The position numbers and the translations under genes were made by a program. The notes beneath the pieces are model-generated. The model was not told the DNA's origin, did not search any database, and saw only the letters and a list, made by a program, of their open reading frames with translations. A DNA stretch of 64,000 nucleotides. Origin: Adiantum capillus-veneris (taxonomy: Eukaryota; Streptophyta; Polypodiopsida; Polypodiales; Pteridaceae). The stretch lies in contig CM043954.1 of the NCBI GenBank assembly GCA_014529385.2, positions 1,842,501 to 1,906,500 of the forward strand, in the 5' to 3' direction. Below are positions 8,588-20,331 of this stretch, piece by piece. Numbering within the stretch: position 1 is the first letter of the stretch; each line of letters begins with the position of its first letter.

Positions 8588-11500
8588 GTTCTCTCTGATG
8601 ATGACAAAAAGTCAATTTATGATCGATTTGGTGAAGCTGGGATCAAGGGAGCTGCTGCTGGCAATGGGGCAGGGACTTACACAGTAATCTCTTCAATTAG
8701 AGTTATTCTATTGATACACAGAACATCTCTTTAGTAACCTCAAATAATAGGCGTTTTTCTGCTTATGCTAGACAAATCCCTTTGATCTATTTGAATCAAT
8801 ATTTGGAACTAGCATGGGTGGCGGGTTCAGCGGAATGGGTGGCATGGGGCCATCATCCTTCCAAACAAGTAGCAGGGGTATGCCGACCCAGGGGGAGGAC
8901 TTGAGGTTAGAATCCTGTTTAAAGCACATGCTATACACCTTATGTGTCTCTTTTAATGTGTCCTAAATCATGGATTGTCATTTGTTAAGATTTGATGTAA
9001 CATTGGAGTTTGAGGAGGCAATTTTTGGCACGGAGAAAAGCTTGGAGGCATCGCATTTAGAGACATGCGCATTGTGTAACGGAAGTGGTGCAAAGTCGAG
9101 TAACAGCCAGAAGACATGTACAACTTGTGGAGGACAGGGCCAAGTAATGCAGACCAGTAGGACTGCATTTGGAATGTTTTCACAGGTGTTGACATAACAT
9201 CGAGTTGGGTTGGATCAGGTGTTTGATATAGGGCTCTATTAATCAAGGTTCCATGATGCTCTACAGGTCTCCATATGTCCTACATGTGCTGGTGAAGGTG
9301 AGGTCATAACAAGTTATTGTAAGAAATGTGGAGGGGAAGGTCGAATTAAGGTCAAGAAATTAATTAAAGTGAGGGTGCCTCCTGGAGTCAACAGTGGTAG
9401 CACTCTACGTGTACGTGGAGAAGGAGACGCTGGATTAAGAGGGTAAGACTTTTCTGCAATAACATTTTGCTACCTTCATACGGAAAAGGTGGCATGAGTG
9501 CACACTGCATATAAATGGGTGCCTGAGAGTCTTTTTGCGGACATTCCTGATGGAGTTAGATGAAGATAATCATGTGCTGTGCAGAGGTCCTCCAGGAGAT
9601 CTTTATGTATATCTGAATGTGAAGGAAGTGCCAAATATGCAAAGGGATGGCATCAATTTATACTCGAGCGTGGCAATAAATTTCACAGATGCGATCCTTG
9701 GAGCGGTTATGCAGGTCAATTGCCTTGACTTTCTTTATCCTTTACTTGGAAATGATGATTTTATCTGTGATTTGTGGTGTTTTTGAACCTTACACCATTA
9801 GTTTTGAATGGTCCTCATTCCCCAAGAGTTATATCTTCTCAGTTTGTGAAGAAATGTGTGTTCAATGTGTTTGATTCTGGAAAGCAGGAGGAAACGTTTC
9901 TAAGAAAAACAGGGAATCGAGCAACATCTTCGCATGAAAGGCAGAGAGAATCTCAAACTGGAGAGGGATTGAGGGCTCTTGAGCAATATATTTCAAAATT
10001 TGTAGAAAAACAGGGGGATGAATGGTGTATTGTCTAATGCTGGGACACAGAATGTCTGTAGTATGGAAGTTGCATCAGTATCCAACTTACAAGTAGTTTT
10101 AAATTCACTTATTTCAACCAAGGCTTTTTATTCGGACAAATTCTGTCTTTGCCATGACAGGTGAAAACTGTGGATGGTTTAAGAGAATGTCTGTAGTATG
10201 AAAGTTGCATCAATAGCCAACTTAAGGGTAGTTTTAAATTCACTCATTTAATCAAGGCTTTTTTTTCAGACAAATTCTGCCTTTGCCATGACAGGTGAAA
10301 ACTGTGGATGGTTTGACAGATCTTCAAATACCAGCAGGAACACAACCTGGAGATGTCCTTGTCTTGTCAAAAAGGGGTGTGCCAAAACTGAACAAACCTA
10401 CAGTGAGAGGAGACCATCTCTTCACAGTGAAAGTGTCTATCCCAACGCGACTCAGGTTTGCAACTTGCTGGCCTTTGTTAGATGTGTGTTCCACCTACTC
10501 AACTCTGATGGTTACTTTCAAGTGATTGAAAGCTTATCAGGTATTTCCAATTAAGGTTTTACTGTTGGTAGTCACGAGAAGTTTCTGTTTTCTTGAGCAG
10601 TGACACGCAGCGCGAACTGGTGGAGGACCTTGCTGAGCTTTACAAAGCCAATGCAACTCGAGTCAGCAGCTCAAAGACTCGTTCAAGCAGGGTACAACGT
10701 AAGTGAAATTGTGGATGACTGGCTAGACTTGCCTGTGCCTTGTTGAATTAAACGTTCAATGGGATCAATGTTTACAGGCATGTCAAATGATTTTGACTCA
10801 AGTTCTGGTAAAAAAGAAATTGAGAATGGAGCTGTTGGTGACAACACTGAAGGCGAAGGGCTTTGGGGATCTCTCAAGAAGCTTGCAGGGTAAGTGCCTT
10901 TTCTTGTGATTTTTCCGATTTAATGTTCTTTTTAGTGCTAGGCTTCATTATGGCTGAGTCTGCCCTTGGATCTCCAGAGTCATGACAGAAACTCAGTGCG
11001 CTGAACTTTGTGTTGATGTATGCTCATGTATTTGTGTGCGTGGTGTGTGCTGTGTTTGGGAGCATATGTTAGTACCTACTTCTACACCCACTATTGGGCA
11101 CTGACGACGTAAGTAGGAATGTCGTGGTATTTAGTCAATACTATGCATGCTGGAGCCGATGGTTATATTGTCTTGTGGGTGACTACCTTGCACTTTCCCT
11201 AAGGGTGAATCTGGGCTTATCCTGGATTCATCTAGGAATAAGTGCCTTTTCTTGAGATTTTTTGTAAGTTTGAGATTTCTTGTAAAATGTTTGCCAATAT
11301 TCTTAGCATGTTGTTTCATTGCTCAGCACTAACAAGTAATTAATATATTTGTAGGAATTTACTAAATTTTCTTTTTTCTTTAAATTTCAAGGTTTTTTTT
11401 GTGTGTTCAAAGATCTCTATTAGCTTTTAATTCGTTCTTAATCTCCACTAAAAGTTCAATTCTTCAAGCTCTAGTTAGCAAAGACACTACTGTTAGGTCT

Positions 11501-12302
11501 GCTCTTCATGCAGCTGTAGTACTCTGTGTAAACTTTTTTAGACCTCCAGAATTAAAGCATTGCAAGGCTTGAAAGAACATGAAGTTTTTATTTTTGAAAC
11601 CACACGGTGTTGCCAGGTTAAGTGTCTGTGGGGGTCCCATATAGGGTTGGCTGTACTTTTCACCCTTAGTTTGGCAGTTGATTCAAGTGATGGGTAGAGC
11701 ATATCAAGTCCAGGCTTAACTGCGCATATTATTTTGGATGTGATCCCCTTGTTAGTCATGGGTGACCCTGAATTAGCTGCTTTTGTGTTTCACAGTTAGT
11801 ATGTGTATTATGTACCATGTTATGGAAGTTTTATGAGTTTTTGCTTATATGTTTGCAAAGTGAAGCCCCCTTTCCATTAGATAACAATGTCCATTGGTCG
11901 TCCTGCCATTTTTTTTTGTTTGCATGGACTTGATGGCAACTTACCAGGCGAGGATCAAGAGCTGAGTTCGGATGCATCAGCATGCACTCATTGGTTTTAC
12001 AAGAAGACTTTTGCCCTGCATCAAGCTTTTCAACCTCTCATCTCATTTATTTCTATTTCCTGCCGGTTCTTAGTTCCATGGCTTTATTTGCTGTCTCAAG
12101 GTTTTTCTTTTGGGTGTGGAAAAGGTTTTTGCTTGAGAGATAAAATGATGTAAAAGTGTATGCTGGCTCCACAAAGAAGGATAGTGAATTAATCAACAGA
12201 AGTCTGAACCTTTGGATTTTTGTTTTCCTTGGATGTTTGGACGTTGGTTACGAAAGATCGGCTGCAACTGGGGTTTTGAAGTGGCTAAGGGACAGTCTTT
12301 AG
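8588..12302 (+). CDS. Plastid-type DnaJ (type I J-protein) gene, nine 3' exons
   Basis: Exons by GT-AG rules and frame: 8588-8683, 8772-8905, 8990-9185, 9267-9442, 9585-9714, 10295-10455, 10601-10698, 10778-10889, 12257-12302 (stop TAG). The frame is continuous across all eight junctions, giving 382 residues. Order: end of the J domain ([18 protein letters not shown]), a Gly/Met/Ser linker, then the four zinc repeats [24 protein letters not shown] and CKKCGGEG (about residues 103-167). The client-binding C-terminal domains follow ([52 protein letters not shown]), with a tail ending LKWLRDSL. The sequence resembles the Arabidopsis plastid DJA4/DJA7 group, co-chaperones of stromal Hsp70. The transit peptide and the HPD-bearing start of the J domain (about 100 or more residues) are absent; upstream is a retroelement, so earlier exons are either further left across a long intron or lost. 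Confidence 0.9.
10049..10315 (+). repeat. 135-bp tandem duplication carrying a decoy splice acceptor
   Basis: Two direct copies (10049-10183 and 10184-10315) share AGAATGTCTGTAGTATG at the left and end with GCCATGACAG plus the first 20 bases of the sixth visible DnaJ exon. Use of the first acceptor (after 10160) would read the start of the exon and then hit TAG within 12 codons. The true exon follows the second copy at 10295. Confidence 0.85.
10890..12256 (+). other. Long last intron of the DnaJ gene
   Basis: A 1367-bp intron begins GTAAGTGCC and ends at the weak acceptor TTACGAAAG (12256). It separates the long eighth visible exon from a 46-bp last exon. It holds no recognised gene or repeat. 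The assignment rests on frame and on the family-typical C-terminus that the last exon restores. Confidence 0.75.
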
Positions 12303-13388
12303 ACACAACAACTTGTTGAAGGCAGCTAATAAGCTCTGTGACTGTAAGGTCCGGCGTTCTCTCGTTCAACTCTGAAGAGGGGTTCGGCCTCCAGCAATGG
12401 GAAAGAATTTGTTCAGAGTAAGATGAGTGATTGAGTATACTGATTTCTGTGGAGTAACATCTGAGATTCTTTGCTAAGTAATCTTGAGCTCTTTGTCAGA
12501 CTCAGGGTTGTAGCATATACATTTTTGTATAATACAGATCTTTTTGCATTTTTAGCAGTGAATGTTGGTCCCAGATTTACAGTTTTAGTGTCAGTAAGGT
12601 CTAGCTTGCAAAGCGTTTTTTGATGCCAATATGATGAAACTTGATGATGTATTGAAATGAATGTCTGTTTTAATGAAGTGAGCTTGAATTGCGAGATTTG
12701 GTACCTCGTGTGAGGATGTCATGATATTGGGTTCGCCAGCAGACTGCGAAGTGGCTCTTGCCTGCACTTTGTAAAGAGCACATCCAAGGATACATCCGTA
12801 TGCAGCACACTCACCTTTTTATTGAAAGCTATTTTCTTTGTGATTTCACCTATTTGATGCAGTGTAGGTAGAACCTATTTGATGAATCAATTTTGTGAAA
12901 ATACATTGTGCAGACCACTCAATTTTCCATGTCTAATGTCTTGTAGCAAAAGCTTTGTGTGGCAGGGGCCATGGCAACACAAAGCTGTTATACAACTGCG
13001 CTCAATGGTCATAAACTGAAAAAATTTAAAAATTGTTATGACTGAGCAGGTGATAAAAGCTAACATAAGGTCAGGAAAAAGATTTCTCATAAAGAAGGCC
13101 CTGGCCATCTGCAGAAGAAGAGAGAGGTCTGCTGCCACACAACAAGCTTAAAACTGTTGAACAGGTATTGAGATCAGTGATAAGTCCAGAGAGGCACCAA
13201 GACTAGGCGAGGTGGCGGTCACCCAGTGCCAACAACAAGCCCCAAAGCTACACTTGCTTTAAGACCAATAGCTGCAACTCATAGCCATGGGTGGAGGCTA
13301 TGAGAATCGAGGGTGGATTGGTAGCTAACCCCTAGTTGTCAGGTACGCCCGAAGCAACAACACCCCAACAACTCTTGGGTGATGTTTA
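12303..13388 (+). other. 3' UTR and downstream flank of the DnaJ gene
   Basis: No gene is recognised. The first few hundred bases are T-rich with TATAATACA-like elements (near 12530) that could serve as plant polyadenylation signals. An open frame on the minus strand (12887-13138) has no recognisable similarity and looks like chance. Confidence 0.4.
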
Positions 13389-13416
13389 CCCCCCCCCCCC
13401 CCCCCCCCCCCCCCCC
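13389..13416. repeat. C28 homopolymer
   Basis: A run of 28 cytosines. It makes proline-rich chance frames in two phases. Confidence 0.95.
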
Positions 13417-13581
13417 TCGTTCAAAGCAGAAAAAAGCTCACACATACAAGAGAACCCTCACACCCACACAATATCTACTCAAAACACCCTCACACTCACG
13501 GAAGCACACCCCTACCCATATGCCAAGCTGTCAGCAAGAGAGGAGGAGCAAACAAAGGAGAAACCTTAGATGTTAACAAAA

Positions 13582-13597
13582 TCTCTCTCTCTCTCTC

Positions 13598-13635
<38 letters not shown>
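13582..13635. repeat. Compound (TC)n(AT)n microsatellite
   Basis: About eight TC units pass directly into about 18 AT/TA units. Confidence 0.95.
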
Positions 13636-14879
13636 GTCCCTCTGGAAGCCTCTTATGCCACTCTAAACCAACTTGAAAAATCAACGAAAATGCCCTTGAC
13701 CGCCTTGGGCTGGCCGGACCGAAATTTGTTGATAGCGGTCGGTTGCGAACGAGGAGCGTATCAGATGCTTGTTCATGAATGTGCATGGTTGATCTTGGAG
13801 AGGCCATCAAGGCCTCCATGCGCGTTCATGAGTGTGCATGGCTGATCTCAAATAGGACATCGAGGCCTTCGTGTGAAGTACTTGCTGACGCTTGTCGATG
13901 AGAATCGTTGACGATTGGTCGATGGCCTCACAGAGCCCCGCTTGCAAGCTGGGTGCCCTGTCTCACTTGGGTCTAGAGTCCCCGTGCAAGGTGGACTCCT
14001 TGTTTACCTCCACGTTGAAGAACGGAGGGGGTCACTTGTTACCGGGTCCTCTCAAACCCAAGCATGCATCCGTAGTACCTATACGATGAGTTGAGGAGAA
14101 ATGTTAGGGTCAGGACTATGCCCCATTGTGCGTCGCTCTATTGGGTCCATCGTACGCCTGCATCACAGTTTGTCAAGATCGGACGTTCGCCGTCACCTCG
14201 GAGCCGTGACTCAACCGAGGCCTAACCCCCCCCCCCCCCCCCCCCCCCACCCCTCTCCCTCCGCCCGCCGAAAACTCTCGTCCTCGAGTGAGGTATTGTT
14301 GGGGCCGAAAGTTCCCTCGGTAATGTCTTGGAGGGTGTAGGCCTACATGCGTCTACTTTGCAATAAAAGCTTGGGTTGCTTTTGGGCGGTCTTCCTTTTA
14401 ATGACTGCCTTTATTACCCATAATAACTGTTTTGGTTCATTGGCAGAAGCTTGGTTGATTACATGGGTGTGGGAGTAGTGTACACCAAATAGATTTGCCA
14501 GCTTCACATTTAGGTGAGAGTAGGTACTCTTTCGAATTCAATCCTTGGGCTTAAATGTCGAGGTTCTACGCTACCTATTGAATATTTTCCCTTAGATTTT
14601 TCTTCTTAAAGCACTTATCTCGTAGACCTGGTGTCCTAATGAGTATACCTGCTGGTTGAAGTAAGGCATGTTCAGGGTCACCTTCAAGACTTACTGAGCG
14701 CAAGTAACCCCTATTGACCAAATAGATGAAGTCTATTCCATTTTCTCTTTACTATACAAGTCAAGGTTTTCTTGAGACTTTGTCGCCGGTCGAGATAAAA
14801 TCCCATTGATCCCTTGAAACTTTAACATACTTCAGGGATTGTTAAACCTGAATGTTTGGATTTGAGTCTTGCAAACTTG
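13636..14879. other. Intergenic, no gene recognised; includes C23 tract
   Basis: GC-richer than its surroundings up to 14340, then ordinary AT-rich sequence. It includes a run of 23 cytosines at 14226-14248 just after GAGGCCTAAC. A TGTTAGGG at 14103 and CCTAAC before the C run hint at decayed LTR-like ends, but there is no supporting primer site. Confidence 0.4.
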
Positions 14880-16104
14880 AGGGCAAGAGATGGGCAACAA
14901 CATGCCAAACAGGAACTATAGTTGGTCAAGGGTCCGAGAAGAAGGGTGGAAGGTCAGAGAGGAGCTACAACCACTCTTGCGCATTGTTCACTGGCATGAG
15001 CAGGTTAGATACATGTGGGTGAGATTGAGGACAAAGATTGGCAAATATTATGTTGCTATATGCTATCTTGCTCTAAGTATTTTAGTATATGTGATGTCTA
15101 GAGGATAGTCCCCTTTCTTGGTTTTAGATGATGACATATGGGAATTCTCCTAGCAAGGGAATATCATCCTTATGAGGGACTTAAAATGCTAGGACGGGCA
15201 ACTCACAAACAATATTCTATGACATTGCAAACAAATTGTTTAAATCTATTGGCTACACCTTCACTCTAGAGTTTGACTGCCTTTACACAGATGGAATTCA
15301 CACACGATTGTGCATAGAGGAGCCAAGACCACCACTAAAGGAGCTCACCCAAATATTGATAGAGACATTGTGTGATGCAACAATAGAGGCATACCCACAC
15401 ACTCAGCCAAAGCATAGACAATGTTCTGGAAGCATGCCCCAAAACAGTAGGTATGATGAGGAATGTGGAGAGACGAGAGTAAGACTTTAGAGGGAGGGAC
15501 TCTTGGAGGTCACTAGGTACAAACAATCACGAACTACCTTCAATCACGAAGTATCTTTTTGGTGCTTAGTGTGACGGAAGAAGAGGGCCTATCTTGCTCA
15601 ACTAGAGCGGTACCTATACTCGGTACCTATACTAGCTATTTTTTGAGTCAACTGACACAAATGAGGGACATATACATTTTCATGAGCACTCTCCAATCCT
15701 AGCCATTATCTCCACTGAGACTTGGGATGAGTACGCAACATCTCTGTACACAGCATTGGAATAGTCACCTTTACCAAATCGTCCAAATTCATGCCCACAA
15801 ACACGCACTTGCTTTACTGCCGGGATGGTAAAGAAAGCTATGGAGAGAATGAGGTTTGAAAGGGCATATGCTCATGAGGGCTTGGTGGGAGAGCACTTTA
15901 TACGTGCTAGATATGCTTGCAAAATATTTTAGCAGTGATGCTCAATCGAGCCATATGCGAGCGTCTCCTTTCCACTTGGAGTAGGTCCGCTATTGTGCTT
16001 ATCTTCAAGGCAGGAGATCCTATGGAACCTTGGAACTATCACACTAACATGATTGTGGTTAGGTTGTTGTATGCATCCATTCTTGAGCAATAATTGAGTA
16101 GATG

Positions 16105-16180
<76 letters not shown>

Positions 16181-17110
16181 ATACGAGCACCATTACAAGA
16201 AGGTTTCACGAAGGGGTTTTCGACACTTAGAGCTATTATTGAGGAGCACTGATCACATGGGAGAAGGACTTGTTGTAGCTTTGTAGAATTTTGCAAAGCT
16301 TTTGAACAAGTCCCACATCTAGATTGATGCACATACTACATGAGATGGAAGTGCCCACATAACTGATTTGGGGGGTCATGGCTTTATACAGAATAGTAGT
16401 GGGGCAAGTAGTCACTTTGAGGGGACATCTGAGCCGGTTCACTTCACTACTGGGGTGAAACAAGATTGCCCATTTCTCCCTACCCTTTTGGTATGTCCGT
16501 GGATGAGGTTTTAGGTTACATAGAGAGGAAGGGTGATAGAGGAGCACAATTGGTAGAGACATGGATTCCATTGTTGCTATGCCAATGATATTGTGGTGAT
16601 TTGTGACTCCCCAAAGAAAATGTAACGTGACTTGAATGCCTTGCACATTTTTGCTCAGGATAGTGGCTTGTTTGTGGACCTTGGCAAGACCAGGTCCAAG
16701 AGGTTAGCACCCACCTTTACCTATGGTCAGATTATGGTATAATATACAAATGATAGAGAGTATATGCAGCTTTGGGGAGACTAGAGAGGATGAGTTTGTA
16801 GGTTCAACTCTAGGAAGGTCGAACGAAGCTTTGTATTTTAAATACTTTGGTGACTCCACCTATGCTTTATGGAGTGCAGATATGGGGGCATTCCGTATCC
16901 CATAGGATTGAGGAATGGAGATGTATGGAAAGGTAGTTGCTTTCTATGATATCTTGGATGATCAGAGCCAAAGCTTCAATACCACAAGAGATTATTTATG
17001 TAGAGCTAGCTGCCTCCCCCCGGTAAGGCCGTGTGCCTCGTGCGGGAAGGAGAAGCAGGAGAGCACACAGAGTGGATGGAGTCAACTCTTAACTAATGAG
17101 CTATTGCCTT
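14880..17110 (+). pseudogene. Decayed LINE (non-LTR retrotransposon), endonuclease to post-RT region
   Basis: Fragments in shifting frames follow the order of a LINE ORF2. Endonuclease pieces come first: VRLRTKIGKYYVAICY near 15020 and ILMRDLK, a decayed GDLNAR motif, near 15170. Reverse transcriptase follows: LVGEHFIRARYA, FKAGDPMEPWNYHTNMIV near 16010-16060, YASILEQ-stop-LSRWAE, VEFCKAFEQVP and CYANDIVVICDSPKK (the YADD box as YAND) near 16570. The end is a LYGVQIWG...IRAKASIPQEIIYVE segment near 16860-17010. Many stops and frameshifts make it long dead. It belongs to the same broad family as the minus-strand LINE at 58.8-62.2 kb. Confidence 0.75.
16108..16179. repeat. (AG)36 microsatellite inside the LINE RT region
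   Basis: Seventy-two bases of perfect AG repeats lie directly after the codons for LSRWAE. The RT-like sequence resumes immediately afterwards. Confidence 0.95.
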
Positions 17111-17269
17111 ATTTGTTTTAGTGTATATGAACAAGAGATAGGGTTAATGTGATGAGTGTGGCCACATTGACCTTTACCCCCGAATCTCCCATCTAAGGCA
17201 ATAGTGGTCAAAGTGGCTAGGACTAAAGCGAGTCGATACATTTAAGTATATACAACGATGAATCATCAA

Positions 17270-17920
17270 AAGCTTCACCCTACACCCATCAACTCGATGC
17301 AATGTGCAAACTTCTCTGTAGCTAGGCTCCTAGTAAGAGCATCCGCAGGGTTGTCATTTGTAGTCGCTTATCTGCCAATTATCTTGAATGAGATGATAGA
17401 GCGCCTCGATTTGTTTGGACTTAGAGTGAAACACGATTCTTTGTTGATGCAATGACACTTTCACTATAACAATGCAATACTCAAACCTACTGAATGTCTA
17501 AATCTCTCACTAAACATGTCAATTATATAGCTTCCTTGCTAGCATCATCTGACAATGCAACATATAATCTTGGAGAGATTATCTCCCATGGCTTTTTTTG
17601 TAAACATGAAAATGTAGCCAGACGTAGATCTCTTACTATCTTTGCATTCCACATAACGTGCATCCGTCTAACTAGCATTAGATGCATTGCTATTACCAAA
17701 GCATAAACACATGCTCCTTGTACCCTTCAAGTATCTGAGGATGTGTTTCATCGCTATCCAATGTTGCATCGCTGTGACCAAAGGGTAAACACCTACTTGC
17801 TATACCCTTCAAGTATGTGAGGATGTGTGTCATTGCTATCCAATGATGCTTGCCAGGATAAGCCATATATCGACTAATTGTTGGGTTAGTCGATGCAAAA
17901 GCGTACTCTCTGATCACCAA
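17270..17920 (-). pseudogene. Ty1-copia relic: RT end and RNase H
   Basis: Read on the minus strand, 17740-17920 gives SRYMAYPGKHHWIAMTHILTYLKG, the conserved copia RT C-terminus. Then come DARYVECKDSKRSTSGYIFM (RNase H), remnants of the catalytic core, and NPADALTRSLATEKFAHC, the family's typical C-terminal end, near 17300. Stops and frameshifts are frequent. A direct repeat of about 85 bp (two phrases around ACCCTTCAAGTAT) duplicates part of the RT end at 17690-17850. Confidence 0.65.
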
Positions 17921-18218
17921 TGATTAGCGTTAGGCTATAGAGGGCGAAGTCTTGGCTTAACCATGGTGTTAGGGTTAGGGTTAGAGAGATTTTGATTAGG
18001 GTTAGGTTATGCCAATATCAAGAGCATAGAGAGAGAGAGTATAGACACAATGATACTGCTCAAAGTGCAATTGAGCCTCTATATAGGCTTGGTGCTTTAC
18101 AATCATTGGTTGGATGGATTGCATCCTTTTGGTATGGGACCATGTCAGCAATTATCTCTTCCTAGAGGTGGCTAGAGGGCTTTCCCACAAGGTGCCACAA
18201 GTTGGGCTTACCCTAACA
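17921..18218 (-). mobile_element. Short LTR, first of a pair
   Basis: The plus strand begins TGATTAGCGTTAGG and ends ACCCTAACA, 298 bp. On the left is a diverged tRNA-Met primer site (minus strand TGGTGATCAGAG, one base extra), on the right a purine tract on the minus strand (AAGGGGGAGAT). It matches 19356-19699. Confidence 0.55.
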
Positions 18219-19355
18219 ATCTCCCCCTTAAGTCAAACTTGGGGTTTTACAAAGACTTCATGTATTTTGGTTCATGGATTCTTGTCATGGTGTACTTTTA
18301 GGCTAACATGGTTTATCTACTTGATACATCATGGCGGTTCAATTTGATTCATCATCTTGGTTCAATGTCTCATGCTACATCATATTGGCTCTCAATTGGA
18401 TTCATCGCTATGGTTCACAAGGGAGACTTAGTAGGTTCACTACCACTCTTAGGTAGTACAAGGAATTTCATTCATTCATTTTGGGTGAAGGGGTAATCAG
18501 GTGTATCCCCTCCAAAAAATTTCTTCATGTCTTTGTCGTCGTTGCTGGTCGTTATCTTCATCTTTATTTTGTTGGCTTCATAAGTTTTCGTCTTCATGTT
18601 GTCATTCGTCATCTTCATTTTCATGTCGTTGGTTTGGTGTGTTGAGGATGCACCCTTCTTGGATAATAGTGTAAAGTACACATACATGTCTTGTTTTGTA
18701 AGTATGTGTGTGTGCATAATGTGATGGCTCATGAGGAAGGACTTACCATGCGTCATGGAAGTGGCTAATCCCCTTACATAGTCTGGCATAAAGTCATCCT
18801 TGTCTCAAAATATCTAGATGCCCATGATTACGAGGGGCATCACAACATCGACAAAGATTATAGCAGAAGATCAAGAACTACACTACTATAGCATGGGAGA
18901 CGCTACGTCAAAGTACTTACCATGGAGGACATCAACAAGATTCACCAACGACCGATGCTGGACATCTTGGGACACGAAAAACTATGATATCAATGATGTT
19001 TTTACTCTCTTTATTTCTCGTGAGATTGTATCTTTGTTTTGGCTAGAGTGCTCTTAGTCACCCCTAGATAGTTTTCTACAATTCTATTTTAGCTATTTTA
19101 GTTTCTCTTGTTTTTTTTCTAGACACTATTAGATTCTCCCAAAATGTAACTTTTTGGGTCTCATAAGTTATTTTGGCCCTTTGAAGACTTTTAATATAAC
19201 ATTTTTGTTCATTTCATTTCTCTTTGTCTCTCTTCTCTCTTTGAGCCCTCAAGATCGGCTACACATTAATCAAACTCTATGGAGTTGGCTTTAAGGTAGA
19301 TTTGAGCTCTTATGTATGTTGGGTTAGATGCGGAAGCATACTGCCTAATTACCAA
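18219..19355 (-). mobile_element. Interior of a short non-autonomous LTR element
   Basis: A 1.1-kb sequence lies between two similar LTRs. It encodes no polymerase. Its right part on the minus strand contains a low-complexity Lys/Met/Asp/Thr frame (18472-18789) whose DNA recurs at 19940-20150, beyond the second LTR. It is probably a decayed non-autonomous relative of the adjacent copia relic. Confidence 0.45.
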
Positions 19356-19447
19356 TGGTTAGCATTAGGCTATGGAGGGTGAAGCCTTAGCTTAACCATG
19401 GTGTTAGGGTTGGGGTTAGGGATATTGAGGTTAAAATTAGGCTATGA

Positions 19448-19518
<71 letters not shown>

Positions 19519-19699
19519 ATGATAATGCTCAAACTGAAATTGATTGATTAGAGAATAGCCTTTAGTATAGGCTTAGTGCTTTATAATCAGTAGCTAGAGA
19601 GGTTGCATCCTCTTGCTATTGGACATGTCATCATTCATCTCTTCCTAGGTGGCTAGACGGTATTCCCATATGGTGCCATAAGTTGGGCTTACCCTAACA
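19356..19699 (-). mobile_element. Short LTR, second of the pair, expanded by GT/GA repeats
   Basis: It begins TGGTTAGCATTAGG and ends ACCCTAACA. It aligns with 17921-18218 but carries an extra (GT)17(GA)16 tract at 19451-19516 that the first copy has only as a few GA units. Confidence 0.55.
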
Positions 19700-20170
19700 A
19701 TCGACCCCTTGAGCCAAACTTGGGGTTTACAAAGACTTCATGTGTTTTTTTGTCACGTCATGGTGTACTCTTATTGGATACATCGTGACAATTATCAGCA
19801 AATTCAGCGACCATGGTTCAATGTCCCATGATACATCATAGTAGTTCTCTACCACATTTATCATTATGGTTCACAAGTGAGACTTAGTAGGTTCACTAGT
19901 AGTCATATAGGTAGTGTAATATTGTTCATTCATTCATTTTTTGTGAAGAGGTTTTTGTGTGTCTCCTCTTCAAAATAATTTTCATTGTTGTCATCTTCTT
20001 CATCTTCATGTCGTTGGATTCATTTGACTTTTTCATCTTCATGTTGTCATTTGTTATGTCATTTTGTTGATGTCGTTCATTGGTCCGATTTATCGAGGGT
20101 GCAACTTTTATGGTAATGGTGCAAAGTACACATACATGTCAAATGTAGTGCTCATCATCTGTGAGCCAAT
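19700..20170 (-). mobile_element. Second interior fragment of the same element family
   Basis: It matches 18219-18700 (purine tract, ACTTGGGGTTTACAAAGACTT-like stretch, low-complexity TCTTCATCTTCATG field, and the phrase ending GTACACATACATGTC). The chain is therefore interior-LTR-interior-LTR rather than a simple two-LTR element. Confidence 0.5.
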
Positions 20171-20284
20171 GTGTGTGATAGTTGTTGGGAAGGTATTACT
20201 CTATAAAATGGCAATGTCTAGTCCCGTGCATATCATGCTTTTGCTCACTAATATTGCATACATTTCAACAATGGTGCACATTGT

Positions 20285-20290
<6 letters not shown>

Positions 20291-20330
<40 letters not shown>
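20291..20330. repeat. (GT)20 microsatellite
   Basis: Forty bases of perfect GT repeats. Confidence 0.95.

Positions 20331-20331
<1 letters not shown>

Noticed and set aside
8588-12302. Bacterial dnaJ contamination or plastid transfer
   Set aside because: The gene is split into nine exons with proper GT-AG introns and has a plant-type C-terminal tail.
12887-13138. 83-codon minus-strand frame downstream of DnaJ
   Set aside because: No similarity and no supporting signals; consistent with chance.
13336-13576. Proline-rich frames across the poly-C tract
   Set aside because: Poly-C reads as proline in every frame; the flanks have no similarity to a protein.
17967-17985. TTAGGGTTAGGG, telomere-like
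   Set aside because: Only two units, the vertebrate-type hexamer rather than the plant TTTAGGG, and it lies at a fixed position in a repeated LTR.
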